From contig JAJOHG010000035.1 of assembly GCA_021029095.1 (NCBI GenBank), positions 62,001-126,000 on the forward strand: a stretch of DNA of 64,000 bases, in the 5' to 3' direction. Each line of letters starts with the position of its first letter. Position 1 is the first letter of the stretch. Shown here one piece after another: positions 33,094-46,202 of the stretch. The notes below the pieces were generated by a model, which was not told the origin of the DNA, made no database searches, and saw only the letters and a list, made by a program, of their open reading frames with translations. The stretch comes from Phellopilus nigrolimitatus. Its lineage: Eukaryota > Basidiomycota > Agaricomycetes > Hymenochaetales > Hymenochaetaceae. The position numbers and the translations under genes were made by a program.

Positions 33094-35329
33094 CGAAAGA
33101 CGCGTCCAAGATCATTATGCCGAGCTTACAACGCGCAGAAAAACACAGCTGCTACCGCCCTCCGTCCTCCATTTTGTCTCCGCGGAAAGATCTCTTGATC
33201 CCCTGGCACCCTGTCTGCACCATTTCACACTGCATGATTCACGTAACACGTCAACAGCAAAGAACGCGCATTTGTTCGGGTGAACGGGGTGGGCGCCCGC
33301 TTTCGGTGGGGGTTAGGGCGCGTAATACGAAGCCGAGGGGGTGAATGAGGCGTCATATAGTCGGCAGAGACAGCGAAATAGACGGTACGCTGTCGAGTTC
33401 TGGGCGCTGAAGATAGTTGAATTGTGCATTCGGCAAGACTAGAAGAGCATTTCAGCTTCGAAATCAAGACAAAGAAATTCACAATTCACGTACCTTCAGT
33501 CTGGTCGACATCTCCACCACGACCCGTCCAACATCTTATAGCCCCATGGATTCACGTGAGTTCGACAGTGCTCGTAACGCGCAGGGCCACTGTGTTCGTA
33601 GTAAATTGCAGACACTCGTTCCTGCCATGCCGCAGCTCGGCGAACATCTGGATGATCGCAGCCAGCGTGATCTGGCACGCCTCTGCGCCTTCTGAGAGGG
33701 ATGTGCCACGTCCTTGCGAGGAGTTCTCTGGGCGTCGTGAGGTCAGTCGCGTCAATATGTTGCATGCAAGCGACGTCAAGCTCACCTTCGTAGAGAGTTA
33801 GTCGATTGTCGAAGGTGGGACGTGCACGCCCGAAACATCATGCATAGCTTGTCATCGTCTCGACGGGCGTCGGGATACTAGTCGGAGTCGACGCGGGCGC
33901 AAGGAGCCAACGGACGATGATCAGCTTCATGTCAGGCATTCCTTATGTTTGCTCGACGTACCCGAGTAAGCCTTGCACGACGTGTGATGTGGGTTATGCG
34001 CATCAAGCGTACATCGTACGACTTACACGGTAAAAATACCACGTGTTGGGGATGATGTAAGCATAGAGCACGATGATCACCTGCACAGCGACCACGACTT
34101 TCGCGCGACTCATACTTTTTTTCTTTTCATATCGCGCAATGCAGACAAGCCGTCGTCTTCAGTGTCCTGTTATCAGCTCAACGAAATGAATCTCTTTCTG
34201 CACTGGCTCAACGGCGGCAGCGACCAGCCGATTGAACCAGTGCGTTCCATTCTGAAGCTGCTTCAAATTTAAAAGCCATGAAGATGATTCAAGAAAGACT
34301 CAGTTTGCGAACGCCAAAACGTTCTAGGGGGAAACCTGGGCACGAAGGAGCTACAAAAGTGGAAATATGGGTTACTTGCATTATACTTCGTGGGTCTTTT
34401 AACTGTCTTCCTTAGCTATGACTTCTGAACGAAGGCGCCTACAGTATATTTAGCTTTATATCTCTACTCACTGTCAATAACTCCTTCGATATAGCAGTTT
34501 CTTTCATCCGCAGTTTATGATGACACTGTCCAGCACTCAGACAAACTCCGTTTTCCACTGTTGGCTCATCGTAAACCTCCTTTTCGCGTGCCGACCCTTC
34601 CTTTATTGCGACCAATCCTCAGACCAGTGGCAGCGCAGTATGTGGTATGCTCCTCGAATACAGCGACCAGGCCTTGGCTATTGGAGTACGTAGTGAAGTT
34701 CATCTGCGCCTCACCGCTTTTTCAAGTAACGTGTCGCAAGTCAAGTAATACAATCAGTGAACTTCTATGACGGCGTGCGTACCTCTGGTGCTAAGCTCGC
34801 GTCGGCGCATACTGTGCTCGATGCTGAAGACCGGCGTGCTCGACATTCGCTCAATCATTCAAGGCCGATCGCCTGACCTGAGGCCGGCTTCTGGTTTTCA
34901 AGGAAAGATGTAAAGGGGGCTTGGTGAGATTTCTCAGACTCTAGAGTGCGCTAGACTCTACAATTAGGCCTGTTACAAGCAAGTTAGTAATCTGCTGGTT
35001 AGTCTGTCGCCGAAATTCTGTTTAACTTACTTTCTAGTTTCGATATCTGAACTTGGATCCGCACAATTGGCTTCTGCAAAATCAACGGTGCTTACGACAT
35101 ATGAGTTCCGGGTTTCGATATCGCTCGATTCCAACCTGGAGCTCAAAGCATACTCTGCGAGGTGCGTCACCTTCATCAACGTCATGCAACTGTGCTTATT
35201 TATGAGTCATCGAGAAAAACAGGCCGCTGTTGAGTTCACAAACAGAACTTGCGATTTGACAAATCGCTAACATCTCGAACAATGCTTGTCTGCTTTATAA
35301 AAAAGTAACACAACGGTAGTGTTCGCCGG
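33094..35329. other. gene-poor region, nothing firmly supported
   Basis: Contains a possible membrane-spanning exon on the minus strand near 34025-34110 (MSRAKVVVAVQVIIVLYAYI, then GTAAGT) and coding-like frames at 33496-33785 (-). They could be parts of one decayed membrane-protein gene, but no family or continuous model emerges. The stretch 34150-35329 shows nothing. Confidence 0.35.
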
Positions 35330-36345
35330 CTATTCGAACCAGAACGTTTCTGTCACTAAACCATCGAGCTGGACGCTCTGGCCGGCGCTGCGGCTTCCGT
35401 TCGACGCCATTGCCACTTCGCTCCATATATCTCCCACGTTCACGAGGACAAACTCCAAGCAAGGGCCGACATCATCATAGACGCCTTCTGATATCAGCAA
35501 TAACACCAGGTATCCACATGAGAGAATCGCGTTTAAAATGAAGGTCGAGGACGACTGAACAATGTGCTCAGTAATACTTCTCAAAAAGGAGATAGGAAGA
35601 CCTCAGGCTTCGGACAAGGAACTCACGGTGAACACACATGCGACCCTACGGTTTTCCCAGTCAACGAGGACGATGCGCCTTCCCCGGGTCGCGAACAGCA
35701 GAGCACACTGAGCGCGCCGGAGGACATGGGTGAAGCGGGCGGCGCTCTCGTCATGCGCAAAGAACAACTCTTGGCTGTATACCAGTTCGGCTTCCCATTG
35801 GTCATGGCGGTCTGCGGCGCCGAGGTAAAAGACTTCCACGTATTCTGTCGAGGATCATGTATGAGCACAACTTGGATGTAGTCTAGAACGGATTAACGGA
35901 AAATGGGGGAACGGAGGAAGAAAGACGGATTATGGAGGGCTTACCAGTATCATATGCATCCGCTAAAGTAATCACCAGAACTACGCCTCCGCCTCCAGCC
36001 GCGTCATCCATGCCAATGTCAACAACATCGACAGGCCCGTTCGGATATCCACGCGCAGGCGGGTGGTATTGCCAGAAAATGTGTCGTGTTTGCGTGTCAA
36101 GGACAATTACACCACTGTTGTTATCAACGATGAGAAACGTGAATCTCCGTCCTTCGTCTTGATGGGCATCTTGCTCCAAACCGCCATTGACAGGCCCTGG
36201 CTGGACTGTTTGATCGTGAGACATCTTGAGGATATGCTGAGCCAGCGAAGCTTGCAGGCACCGTCCCTCGATGAAGCGGGTGAGCTGGAGAGCGGCTCTG
36301 ACCGCTGGAGAATTCTTCAGGAAAACCCGATGATATTTTAATGAG
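35330..36345 (-). CDS. F-box-type protein with propeller-like tail, 5' end not found
   Basis: Exons from about 36310 to 35330 encode NSPAVRAALQLTRFIEG, the helix that normally follows an F-box in many Agaricomycete proteins. Then come strands typical of a beta-propeller tail: RRFTFLIVDNNSGVIVLDTQ, VVLVITLADAYDT, CALLFATRGRRIVLVDWENR and LEFVLVNVGDIWSEVAMAS, with the stop at 35330. Introns have GTAAGC (near 35940) and GTGAGT (near 35628) donors. A pyrimidine-rich acceptor near 36310 suggests at least one more upstream exon carrying the F-box itself, which I could not find. A further frame change near 35850 is unresolved, so the gene may be damaged. Confidence 0.5.
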
Positions 36346-39232
36346 ACGGGAGATTATTGTAAGGCGGGGAGGGGAGGAAGAAAAAGGTACAAACTGAGGT
36401 CGTGCTATGCTTGTCGTTGATGTCGGTGTATGTCTTTGTGCTCAGTGATCGAGTTAACAGGTATGCTGAAACCAAGATGCCCGAGATTATGTATAAGAGG
36501 ATGCACGACACAGTCGTTCAGGGAAAGACAAGAAAGGGAATCGAATCGAGGATCGAAAAAAAAAAAAAGAGGTTAAGCGCGAGGCGACAAGACGTTGCTA
36601 GGCATGTGTAAGGAAGGAAGAAAGAAGGCGGGGTGAAGGCGGAGATTCACGCTCAGTGGCGAGGAGCTATGACAGATCATAACGTTCAAGGAATTCGGTT
36701 GGACGCGCTCAGGATAGAACAAGGGGGGAAATGTGAATCTGGCTCGAAGGTGGACGTTCCATCGTGGAAATTACGTGCACTCAATAGAGAAACGAGGGAG
36801 GCGACTCCGAGAGCTCGAGTTCTGGTGATTCTGATGCATCTTATAGAATGCGAAAAGAGCTTATAGAATGCGAAGAGAGGAGGGGTAGTATTAGGTTTGA
36901 ACAAATTCGTAACGTACGCGAGCTTAATTCCTGCATCGTGTCCTGACTCCTCGGCAAGCCTAGTCCGTGGGGTTACGAAATCGCGAGGGCGAAGGTTTAT
37001 TTCAGAAACTCCTTAATCCTTCATTGATAGTTATGCACTCTATCGCGTCTTGGAGACGAGCGATGTACATTATGAGTCTGTAAGCGTAGGGGCAGAATTA
37101 ATGTTTGTACTCGTCTTTGATAGTCACTGGGACAGAGATGGGACGGGGAAAGACGTGTGGAAGGCAGGACAAAAAAATACGAGTCTGTTGTCAATAGGCG
37201 GTTATTTGGGCTTCCGCAGTAGGCAAATGAATTCAGAGGCGCTCGACGGATCCGGTGCTCGAGTCATTCGACACGTGGCTCGCGTCGCTGTCATTCGGGA
37301 TTTGCCTTTTTTTTTCTGTTCTTCTGCTGCTTCTCTTCGCACTTTACAATACATAATTCCTCCCCTCCTGACCACATTTCACACTAGCAGATATATTTAA
37401 CTAAGTTTAAAAGGGCCAACCAATGAAACTTTCTATGAAAAGGTAACAGCCGGCGACACGTCTCCGTGCGGAGTCTCATATAGGTTACAAGATTATTAAA
37501 AACCACTACCCTCTCTTGCCCCGCCTTCCAAAAATTCCATTGAATCCATCAGAACTAAGGAACCCTCCCTTCCCTTCCCTTTTATCCAGAGTCAGGCCCA
37601 TGTCCGATCCAGACTGTCATATTTCTCGTTTCATCCTGAGCGCATCCAATTAGACTCTATGAACTCTAGTTTGGCATCGCTACGCATGGCATTCCACGGT
37701 TCCATTTTTCTTCTGAATTGCATCCCTATTCGATTTATTCTGAGTTCAAATGAGGAAGGGATATTGCATTTATTTACGAATCTTATATAGACTGGCTACT
37801 TACATTACATACTGCAAGTTTTATTCGTACGGAGGATTTTCCTGGCCATAGTACTTTTAATTAGCAACGGGATGCTTGAGTACACGCACGACTAACACGG
37901 GCCCGCGTCCAAGGCATGCGTCCTGCCACAGAAACGAAGGAGTGCTGCTCGTTGTAGTCCGTACGCGCTTTCCTTCCCGTGAACGGCACAGTGTGTGTGC
38001 GGAATCTGCGGCTCCGATCGCACTTCTTTCCCTCACTCTCACGCCGTGTTCCTGTTTTCACGCACCTGCGCTCGACGCCTTTTCGCCGCACATAGCCAAC
38101 CGTGCGTATGCGCTGGCTCGTCGGTGGGTGCACAGTCACGTAATACATACACCATGCCCGCGCGCTTATCCTCGTCCAGAAAACCGTCATCGCGTCCTCG
38201 TCGTCTCCGTAGCTCCTCACGCTGTCCATGCTGCCGGAATGACACGCAGACACGCTTGACATGAGAGCCTTTATAGGCTTGCCCGTCGTCTGCGTCGACG
38301 GCGAGGCTGCATGCGCGGTGTACATGCGAACGCGTCTGTACCACCGGTGCGACGAGGCCTACCGCGCCGAAGCCTATGCAAAACCCGGGGAGCAAGGGTA
38401 ACTAGACGGACTTCCGGTATTGCACGTACGTATCGCGTGAGTACGGCTGCGAGTTGCCCGCCCGTACTGTTTGGCGGCGTCGGAAGCGCACGGTACTTTC
38501 TCGACACAGGGCTTGGGCTCTTGGCGGTGTCCCCATAGCACGCGAGCGCACCCCTGGGGTTGAGAGTAGATGCGGCCATCAACGGTGGCGGGGTCAGTGG
38601 AGAATGGTACGGCGTGGCCCCGCCTGTCGTCCGTGGTCCGCCATGAGCATTGGCTTTCTGGGAATCGAAGAGAAGGGCATCGGGGCAGGGCCTGTGTTTG
38701 TGGGTCTTGGCAGCTGGTACGCGTGCGGGGCGAGGGGGCCAACAATAAGGGCGTTAGATCCACGTTCCACGAAGTGCGCCAGGGATCTTGAGGGAAAGTA
38801 GCCTGGATGCACCAGCGAGGGCGGCGTTCACAGACAGGGCACCTGCGCTTCCGACGCCGTCGACGAGGCTGATTTAGACATAACATAGAGCGTATAAAAA
38901 TCAGAAATGCGGCGCTTCCTACGTCGAGAATCGTAACGTGACCTAACCATGACTAAGCAACCCAAACGTAATCGTCTATCTTAGTATCTGCCCAATCAAC
39001 TTGGAAGACCCTTTCTCTCCATGTCGTGTGCGGCGTTGTGCCGGTTTTCGTCGGACCTGGCGCCGAAGATATGAAGGAAGAAGGGCAAAAAAATAGACTC
39101 CATGCTCTTTCCAGCGCTGAAGCCCGTTCTTTCTATCTCACGGACAACGTTGACTATAGCGTCGTCTCAACCCTTCGTCCTGACAGCCCGTATACCCCAG
39201 CCTGACCGTCTTCTGGAAAACAGAAATCACCA
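36346..39232. other. long gene-poor region
   Basis: 36.35-37.85 kb is AT-rich with simple-sequence runs (A12 near 36558, T10 near 37307). 37.86-38.9 kb is GC-rich with overlapping frames on both strands, none with a domain I recognise. 38.9-39.2 kb should be the promoter of the MFS gene. Confidence 0.4.
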
Positions 39233-42188
39233 ATGGCTACTACTGCTGGTCCTGCTTTACCCTCTCAAGACCTGGAATCGGGAGTATCGGAGATTATAGA
39301 CACGTCAATATGTCCGACTGCAGGAGCCACGCCTCTTTTCCCCAGTCGCGCCAGCACCGTGGTCCATTTTGCTACGAATGCCCCCGTTCTCCAGAATTCC
39401 GGCGATCTTGTCGATCCTGTCAATGCTAATGCCAAGACAGACTGTCGAATCATGTTGGAGGACGGAAAAGGCGCCGAATCGAGTATGAAGGAAGACGGTC
39501 GTACAAACACAGAGCTCAAATTGACCGACCAGACGAACCTACTTCCCTTCCGCAAAGTTGTCTCTGTGTTCGCGGGTCTCGCGGTGTGCATTGTTGTCTC
39601 AACGCTCGACATGACACTCGTCGCGACCGCACTGCCGAGCATCGCGGCCTCTTTCCACGCAGGTCCGTCTATTCTATTTCAAAATATATCATACATTCAC
39701 TTGACTAACCACGGAAAACCCCTAGGCTCGGTATCGTCATTCATCCCGTCGACGTACCTCCTCACCTCGACCGCCTTTCAACCCCTGTACGGGCGCTTCT
39801 CCGATATCTTCGGGCGCAAAGCCGCGCTGCTCCTTGCCATGGCCATCTTCATGCTTGGCAACCTCGTGGCGGGATTTTCAAGAAACGTCAGCGAGGTAAT
39901 CGTCTTGCGAGGTGCGTTTTCTGCTTTTACTTGACTAGCTTCTTGCAAGAGAGACATTCTTACGCCTCGAAACTGTTAAAAGGCATTGCGGGTGCAGGAG
40001 GAGGGGGGATCGTATCCATGGCGCAGATAATCATGTCCGACGTTGTCACTCTGCGAGACAGGTGCGCAGGATTCGTCAACATTAACCTCTTATGTTTCCC
40101 TGAAAAAATGTTTTCTTGACACTGCAGGGGAAAGTACCAAGGCATTATCGGCGTTGTGGTTGCACTCGGATATGGTGTAGGGCCGCTCATCGGCGGTGTG
40201 TTGAGTGAGAAAGTGTCCTGGAGAGTGCGCCGCAGTCTCCACAGCCTTCTTATCAAAGCTTTTATCCTGACAATGGGTGTTACCAGTGGTGCTTTTGGAT
40301 CACACTACCAGTGTCATTCTGTGGGATCCTGATCGTCACATATATACTTCCGCTTAAGAGCGTGGAAGGCGACATAAGGAGGTAAGAACAAGCAGATATC
40401 AAAATGTTCTTTAACACGCTGAATGACTCCTGAATGTATACAGGAAACTACTCGCAGTCGACTACGTAGGGACGGCACTGACTCTGATCGGTTGCACGCT
40501 CGTCATATTGCCTCTCATCTGGGTGCGTTCTCATGATTATTTAGTAAAAAATATCTCAAGTTTCCAACCTTGGTCTCGTTATCAATACTTTCCAGGGAGG
40601 CATTACGTTCCCTTGGCGCTCTGCAATCGTTCTCGCAACGCTTGTTTCCGGTATCGTCATTGTCTCAATCTTTTGTCTTTGGGAGTGGAAGGGCGCGAAG
40701 CTGCCCATCGTTCCAAGTACTCTTTCTCGATTTATTCGTGGTCCAAAAGGCTAATTGAATCTAAAATGTTTACCTAGTGTATATATTCAGGCACACAACT
40801 GTCACTGGAGTGTATATCACGATGTTTGTCAAGTGCGTGTCTTGCTTTCATTTTGTCAATTTACCCTAGCAAATGCTTATATTCATTCTGACACATTCGA
40901 CTGTCGTCTAACAGTGGCTTCGTCTTCAACTCCTCGCTGTATTACCTCCCTCAGTTCTTCCAAGTTGCGCTTGGGTACTCTCCGATCCGTTCCGGAGTGT
41001 TTCTCCTCCCCGTTCTTGTCAGTCAGACCATCGCAAGTTTCGTCGCAGTACGTCGCTGCTCATTGCTAGGAATCAGTTCATATGAAAGAAATGTGGATAT
41101 GGCGCTCACACTTGCGCAATTTGTTTTAGGGTATGATGGTGTCTCGGACAGGTCGATACAGAGTCAGCTACCTTTTCAGTCAACTTTGCAGGCCCGCATT
41201 AATGACAGCTTTACCCCGCTAGACTATTATATATCTCGGATTCAGCGTGTGGGCTATTGGATGTGGTTTACTCTCGACTGTTAATGCACAGTCGGGGACA
41301 GTTATCCCCGTGGTATATATGCTTATTGCAGGGGTCGGCGCTGGCCAGGTGTGTCTCCGTTCTTTGTTTTGCGAAATCAAGAAAACGCGCCCGGGATGTC
41401 TGCGCTAACCAAATTGCTACTTCGTTTTCTCAGACTCTGCAGACGACAACTGTGGCCGCGCAGGCAAGTGTGTCTAGGCGCGATATGTCCGTTGTCACGG
41501 CTGTCCGGAATGTAAGCAATTATACGTTATCTACTAAAGACTCTGATAAATACTGCGTTTTAATGCACCCGATAGTTCGTCAGACTTCTTGGTGGGACGT
41601 TCTCTTTAGCAATCGGGAGTACGATTATGTATGCTTTCTGCGTTATTCCTTCCGCTTTCTTTATAGCCAAGTTGACTGACATGAATTATCAGAAACAACT
41701 CCCTACGCTCAAAGATGACATCCATTGGCCTGTCCTCGTCTACGATCAACACAATCATCGATGATCCGACCGCCTTGCACCCATTCCTGACCTCCTCAAC
41801 AACGGAAAACTCAACCTCGACTTTTTCTATAACTCCGAACACAGCAAAGCTTATTCTCCGCGGGTATACGACGGGCTTTCGTGATGTGTTCGTGCTGAAT
41901 GCTGCGCTGACCGCGCTGAGCGTTGTCGTGAGCATAAGTATGATCCATCACAAAGAGCTCATTCGGAGCGACGAGGAGGAGATGCGTCGACGAGGTCGCG
42001 AGGCCTATACGAAAGACTTTAAGGGAGGCGGTAAAGAGTGTTATGAAAGCGGAAACGTCGACATGGGCACAGACGCAAAGTTGGACCAGCGTAAAGACGG
42101 CGACAGGAGTGAAATTGAGCTGAGGAATTTAGCATCCGAGCATATGGAAGCCAGTGATGGTGTGCTCAAAATCAGTTCTAAACCGTGA
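39233..42188 (+). CDS. MFS drug:H+ antiporter, DHA2 type (14 TM)
   Basis: Plasma-membrane exporter for xenobiotics or own metabolites. A long cytosolic N-terminus (about 100 residues) precedes helix 1 with the DHA2 motif LDMTLVATALP. Then motif A (YGRFSDIFGRK), RGIAGAGGGGIVSMAQIIMS, motif C (ALGYGVGPLIGGVLSE), SWRWCFWITLPVSF, and later helices YLPQFFQVALGYSPIRSGVF and PVVYMLIAGVGAGQTLQTTT. The C-terminal exons include the DHA2 hallmark stretch before the last helix (TTGFRDVFVLNAALTALSVV) and a charged tail ending LKISSKP (stop 42188). About ten introns have consistent GT-AG borders (for example GTCCGT at 39662, GTGCGT at 39912, GTGCGC at 40061). Substrate unknown. No neighbouring biosynthetic genes suggest a cluster role. 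Confidence 0.9.
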
Positions 42189-42756
42189 GCGGTTCCTGTG
42201 GATTTTGACAAACATGACGTGCCCTTGCAGTTGTTTAGAAATATTGGTATTGTTCACCCTGGTTTTCCTACTTGAAGTTAGAACTTGTTCTACGTAGGCG
42301 AATGTTTTTTACATATTGTACCCTAGAACCTTTGTATCGGAAACTTGATCTGGCGTTTGAATGAAGAAATGCGGAAAAGTTCTCGTCCTTTTCATTGGTC
42401 GCCGCCTATCACGTGATGTTGCTTCGATTTGGGGCTTTGTTGAACCGTCCTTTCTCCCTTCCAAGCTCAACTGGGGCTCGACAACTTGACGCGCAAGACA
42501 TCTCTGTAGTACTCGGAGGCTCTCTTTTTAGTCTTGAAATCGTTCTTTCAAGATGCGCTCTGGTTGACTCAACGGCAACGCCATTTCTTTGTTTCGCGAA
42601 CCGTTTTTGAAGGACAATAACCGCTGGTGTCGATATAGGACCGGCCCCCGTGTGTGGAACAATGGTTGACGCACATAGCGTCTTTGATGATTTCTTGCTA
42701 TAAGCTCGTCTTTCGGAACTCCACTTCATCCTGCCTCCTAATTCCTGTCCTTTCAG
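42189..42756. other. promoter region of the zinc F-box gene
   Basis: Between the MFS stop and the next start codon. TTTCAG directly precedes the ATG at 42757, so a 5'-UTR intron is possible. No gene seen. Confidence 0.4.
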
Positions 42757-45259
42757 ATGGATTCTGACGACGAAAAGTGCGTATACCCTTCTGCTGGTTA
42801 GAATTATTCTTAAGAAAGATATCTTAGAGAGAATGGCCCCCCTTCTAAGCGACATAAGTCGAAGAAAGAAATAGACGATGGCAGAACCGGTGTGTTGCGC
42901 TCAAGCAACTCTATTTGTGACTCTGGGCCTCCGAACCCTGCCAAGTCAACTACTGCTGCGAGAGCACCTACGAAGAAGAAGGCTCGGAAGATAGTAGGAC
43001 CTATGCGGTTGAATTATGACATATTTCTCCAGGTAATTTTATGATTTACTGACTTTCTGAGGACTTAACGGCTGTTTATTACTCTTGCTTTACGTCAGAT
43101 TGCTTTTCATTCGACACCGGACGTCCTCCTTGCCTTGTCTAGAACCTGCCAGTCTCTTCGTTCGTTGCTTACAGAAGACTATCCCAGCACTTGGGCTCGT
43201 GCTGATTGGCTCGCCGGCTTGCCTTCTTGCCCTGCCGATCTCAAACCTCCCCAATATGCGAGTCTTATTTTTGATAAGAAGTGCAAGGCCAAGGTTCGAG
43301 TCATACATAATCTTGTGATTTATGTGCTTCTCCTATTTTTGCTGTTGGTACAGGGTTGCAACCGAATCTCCGACCGGCGTCCAATCTGGGCCGCGTCTCA
43401 TGTGCACAAACGAACACGAGTCTGTGCGGCGTGCTTCACAAAACGGCAAGTCTAATTCATAAGAACGAAAGTACAAGCAAAAAATTTCATGAGCGTTATT
43501 TTGTAGGACAATGTCGTTTCCTGACATGATTGCAAATTTCACGAAGGATGAAGGGGAAATTTCCAGTGATGATCTCGCAAAAATGATTTGGTGGGAGTGT
43601 AGAGGTCTGCTCCACGCATTATGGTCGCTTTTTTGTGCTGCTGATAAATTTTTCACGCCATATTCTGCCCTCGAACTTCAAGCCGAAGACAGACATCCAT
43701 TTTATATCAGACAGCAAGAATTCTATGTCCCGGCTCTTGAAAAAATTCTTGAAGAGTACTTTGATACCGCACAAGCAGAACGAAGTACCTTCATCGAGCA
43801 GAGGAAGATTATCGCACGAGAGAAAGACATGGTATGTTATTCGAGTTTAGTTGCTTTGACAGTCGCGCCCGGTTTCATGCGCTGAAGTATACACAACTGC
43901 TTCGCCGAATAAAGCATAGGGCCGCCATAGAGAACTGGTATAGGGTAAAAGAGGATATGAGGAAAGCTCACCTCGCTGACATACGGAGAAGACGCCGCGA
44001 GAAGTGAAGCCCTTGCCTATGCATTATATCGTGTTTTGATCCAAATCTGCAGGATAATCGGGATGCTGGCAGCCACTGGACACTCTGCAGAACTATTGTC
44101 CACAGAATATGATAAGCCTGAGTGGAAAAAAGAGTGGTCTCGGTTGGTCAGTAAGACACAATTGCTAACCGATGAAAGTAAGCGGCTCTTTAATATTTAT
44201 GCCAATAAGGGAAGAACTAATTTACGAAATCTCAGTTTGGAAAGGACTTCGGCCGAAGCTCGAGCAAATCATAAATCTCCGCCGGCAGAAACAAATTCGA
44301 CAAGAAACAATCCTGTCTTGGGGATCATCACTTGTCGCGATACTTGGTCGGAATGATCCGTACCTCTCATGCTTTAACGCGCACGATCTTCTCGGAATGC
44401 AGCCGGCAATTCATGCTATTGATGATGTTGCACTCGGAGCAAATGTCCCTTTGGAAGTTTTCGAAGGTAATGAAACCAGAACTGGTTTGCGCCAATTGCT
44501 ACGCGGCGCAAGTACGCCACGCTGGGAATGGATCGAGGCTGTACTAGCTACCAGTGTTACGAACGTCTATCGTGAGCTCGGTAGCTTGCAGAATAGCGCA
44601 TCTCATGATGCGCAGGACTTGTCAACTCTTCGGCTTGCCACTACATTCTTCGAGCGCACAAGAACTGAGGGTAGTATCGTGCTGTTAACGTACGCAGATA
44701 TCCTGGTTGATGTTTCCCGCGCGTCAACACTGCATCCTGATAATCCTTGGAGGAATGATACGAATAGAGAGTGGGTTTTCGATGTCGGCACATATACTGC
44801 GTCGACACTCGGCATAATGATTGCGAACGAACTTCAGCATCGCCTGCAATCCGAATTAAGTCTTTCCGCAGTATTCAGGTGCTGGACATGCCATCAAAGC
44901 GATATGACCTGGGCACAATTTGTGTGCACCCTTTCTCGACTGTTGCTGTATGCAAAATAACTTAATGTTCAATACAGGTTCAACATCAATATGACGTCGC
45001 ATGGGTATACGAACACATTACTCCGCAAGGCGTACACGAGTGAGTGCTACATGTGTCTTTCGACTTTTGAGTAGCTTACACCCGGGTTAATCATGTAAGC
45101 CAAACGAAAGCCATGTTAATGGAAGACGTGCAGCCTGGTCGAAGACTCCTTGCACATTTCGACTATTGGATTTTAACTCTTCTCGGGAATGCACCGAACG
45201 AAACCTGGTTCACGGCAGTTAAAAATTCACAGAGCGACGTTTGGGTTCGACCGGAGTAG
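42757..45259 (+). CDS. F-box protein with two cysteine/histidine zinc sites (family B, copy 1)
   Basis: About nine exons. A Lys-rich N-terminus (PPSKRHKSKKE, TKKKARK) is probably nuclear. An F-box follows (LNYDIFLQIAFHSTPDVLLA, LSRTCQSLRSLL), then TWARADWLAGLPSCPADLKP, a Cys pair CKAKGC and CAAC (RTRVCAACF), long helical segments (YVPALEKILEEYFDTAQAER), and a C-terminal FRCWTCHQSDMTWAQF joined to VQHQYDVAWVYEH, giving a C-x2-C...H...H site. Stop at 45259. Introns include one with a GC donor (GCAAGT after CFTKR, about 43444). Expected to work as an SCF substrate adaptor; the substrate is unknown. Same architecture as the 52.9-55.1 kb gene, a family I have seen only in Agaricomycetes. Confidence 0.75.
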
Positions 45260-46202
45260 TCCTTTTTTTTCATAATATCAATACTGTATGAGTAAACATG
45301 TGGTATAGTAAATTTCTACAGCAATTTGCATTATCCGTTTCAATGCACTTCATATTGTCGTAACGGTAACAGATCTTACATACGTTGTAAAACAAGTGGA
45401 TGTATGTATAAATATAAGCTCAACTCAAAGACAATGACAAGACTCATTCGCAAGCCCATATTGTGAGCCGCAAAAATTAAAATAAAAGTATTTTATTTGG
45501 ACGTAAAAGGGAAATTTAGAATTGTCTTCCTTCAAAACTCCCCGCTACATGTCGGCTGTACATACACCGATATTATATTACAGATGGGTCAGAAAAGTCT
45601 TCGCCCCCCCTGAAAAAGGAAGGCGGTTCCCGCCTGCGTAGCAAAGGCCGCCGCGTCGTCGAGTCTTCGCTCACCATTGCCTACGGTGTGCTGCCAGTTC
45701 AACACATCCAAAAAATAGTTAACAAATATGTATTGTATGCTTATAATATATATCTTAAGCAAAGATCATGCGCAGTCAAACAATATTTAATACAGTCTTT
45801 GTGTCGACAAGGCGGACGGGAACTCCCGACTCACCTGTGTGGCCGAGTCCGGCCGCGATCTTGCCTGCTGTACTTGCTGCTCCTGCACTCACGACGAGCG
45901 GGTCGTTCTCGAGTAACGGCCCTACACCCTCGTCAGATAGACTAATCGGTTGCAGTGTCGCGGTCGTCAAAGACAATGGCAGTGTCCTACTTACTTTTAT
46001 AGACGCTCGCCGGCGTTGCAACCGAGATGGTCTTTTCACATCGCATCTAACACAAGTCGATGGTCACCGCCGAGTCAATGGCCTATCAGCCCTCTCAAGG
46101 CGAATTTGTGCCCGCAGAGCAGCATCGCTATGTACTCACTAATTTCGTGCGTGTGCAGTCCTCTATAAGCGTCGACAAATATACGCATGATGCTGACGAC
46201 GC
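45260..46202. other. intergenic, unresolved frames
   Basis: 45.8-46.05 kb has open frames on both strands with coding-like composition (minus: PLSLTTATLQPISLSDEGVG, then VSAGAASTAGKIAAGLG). I could not join them to other exons or name a family. A polypurine/C-run lies near 45604. Confidence 0.35.

Noticed and set aside
37857..38886. Long GC-rich frames on both strands
   Set aside because: Overlapping frames of equal length, arginine/proline-rich composition and no domain pattern indicate chance openness in GC-rich DNA.
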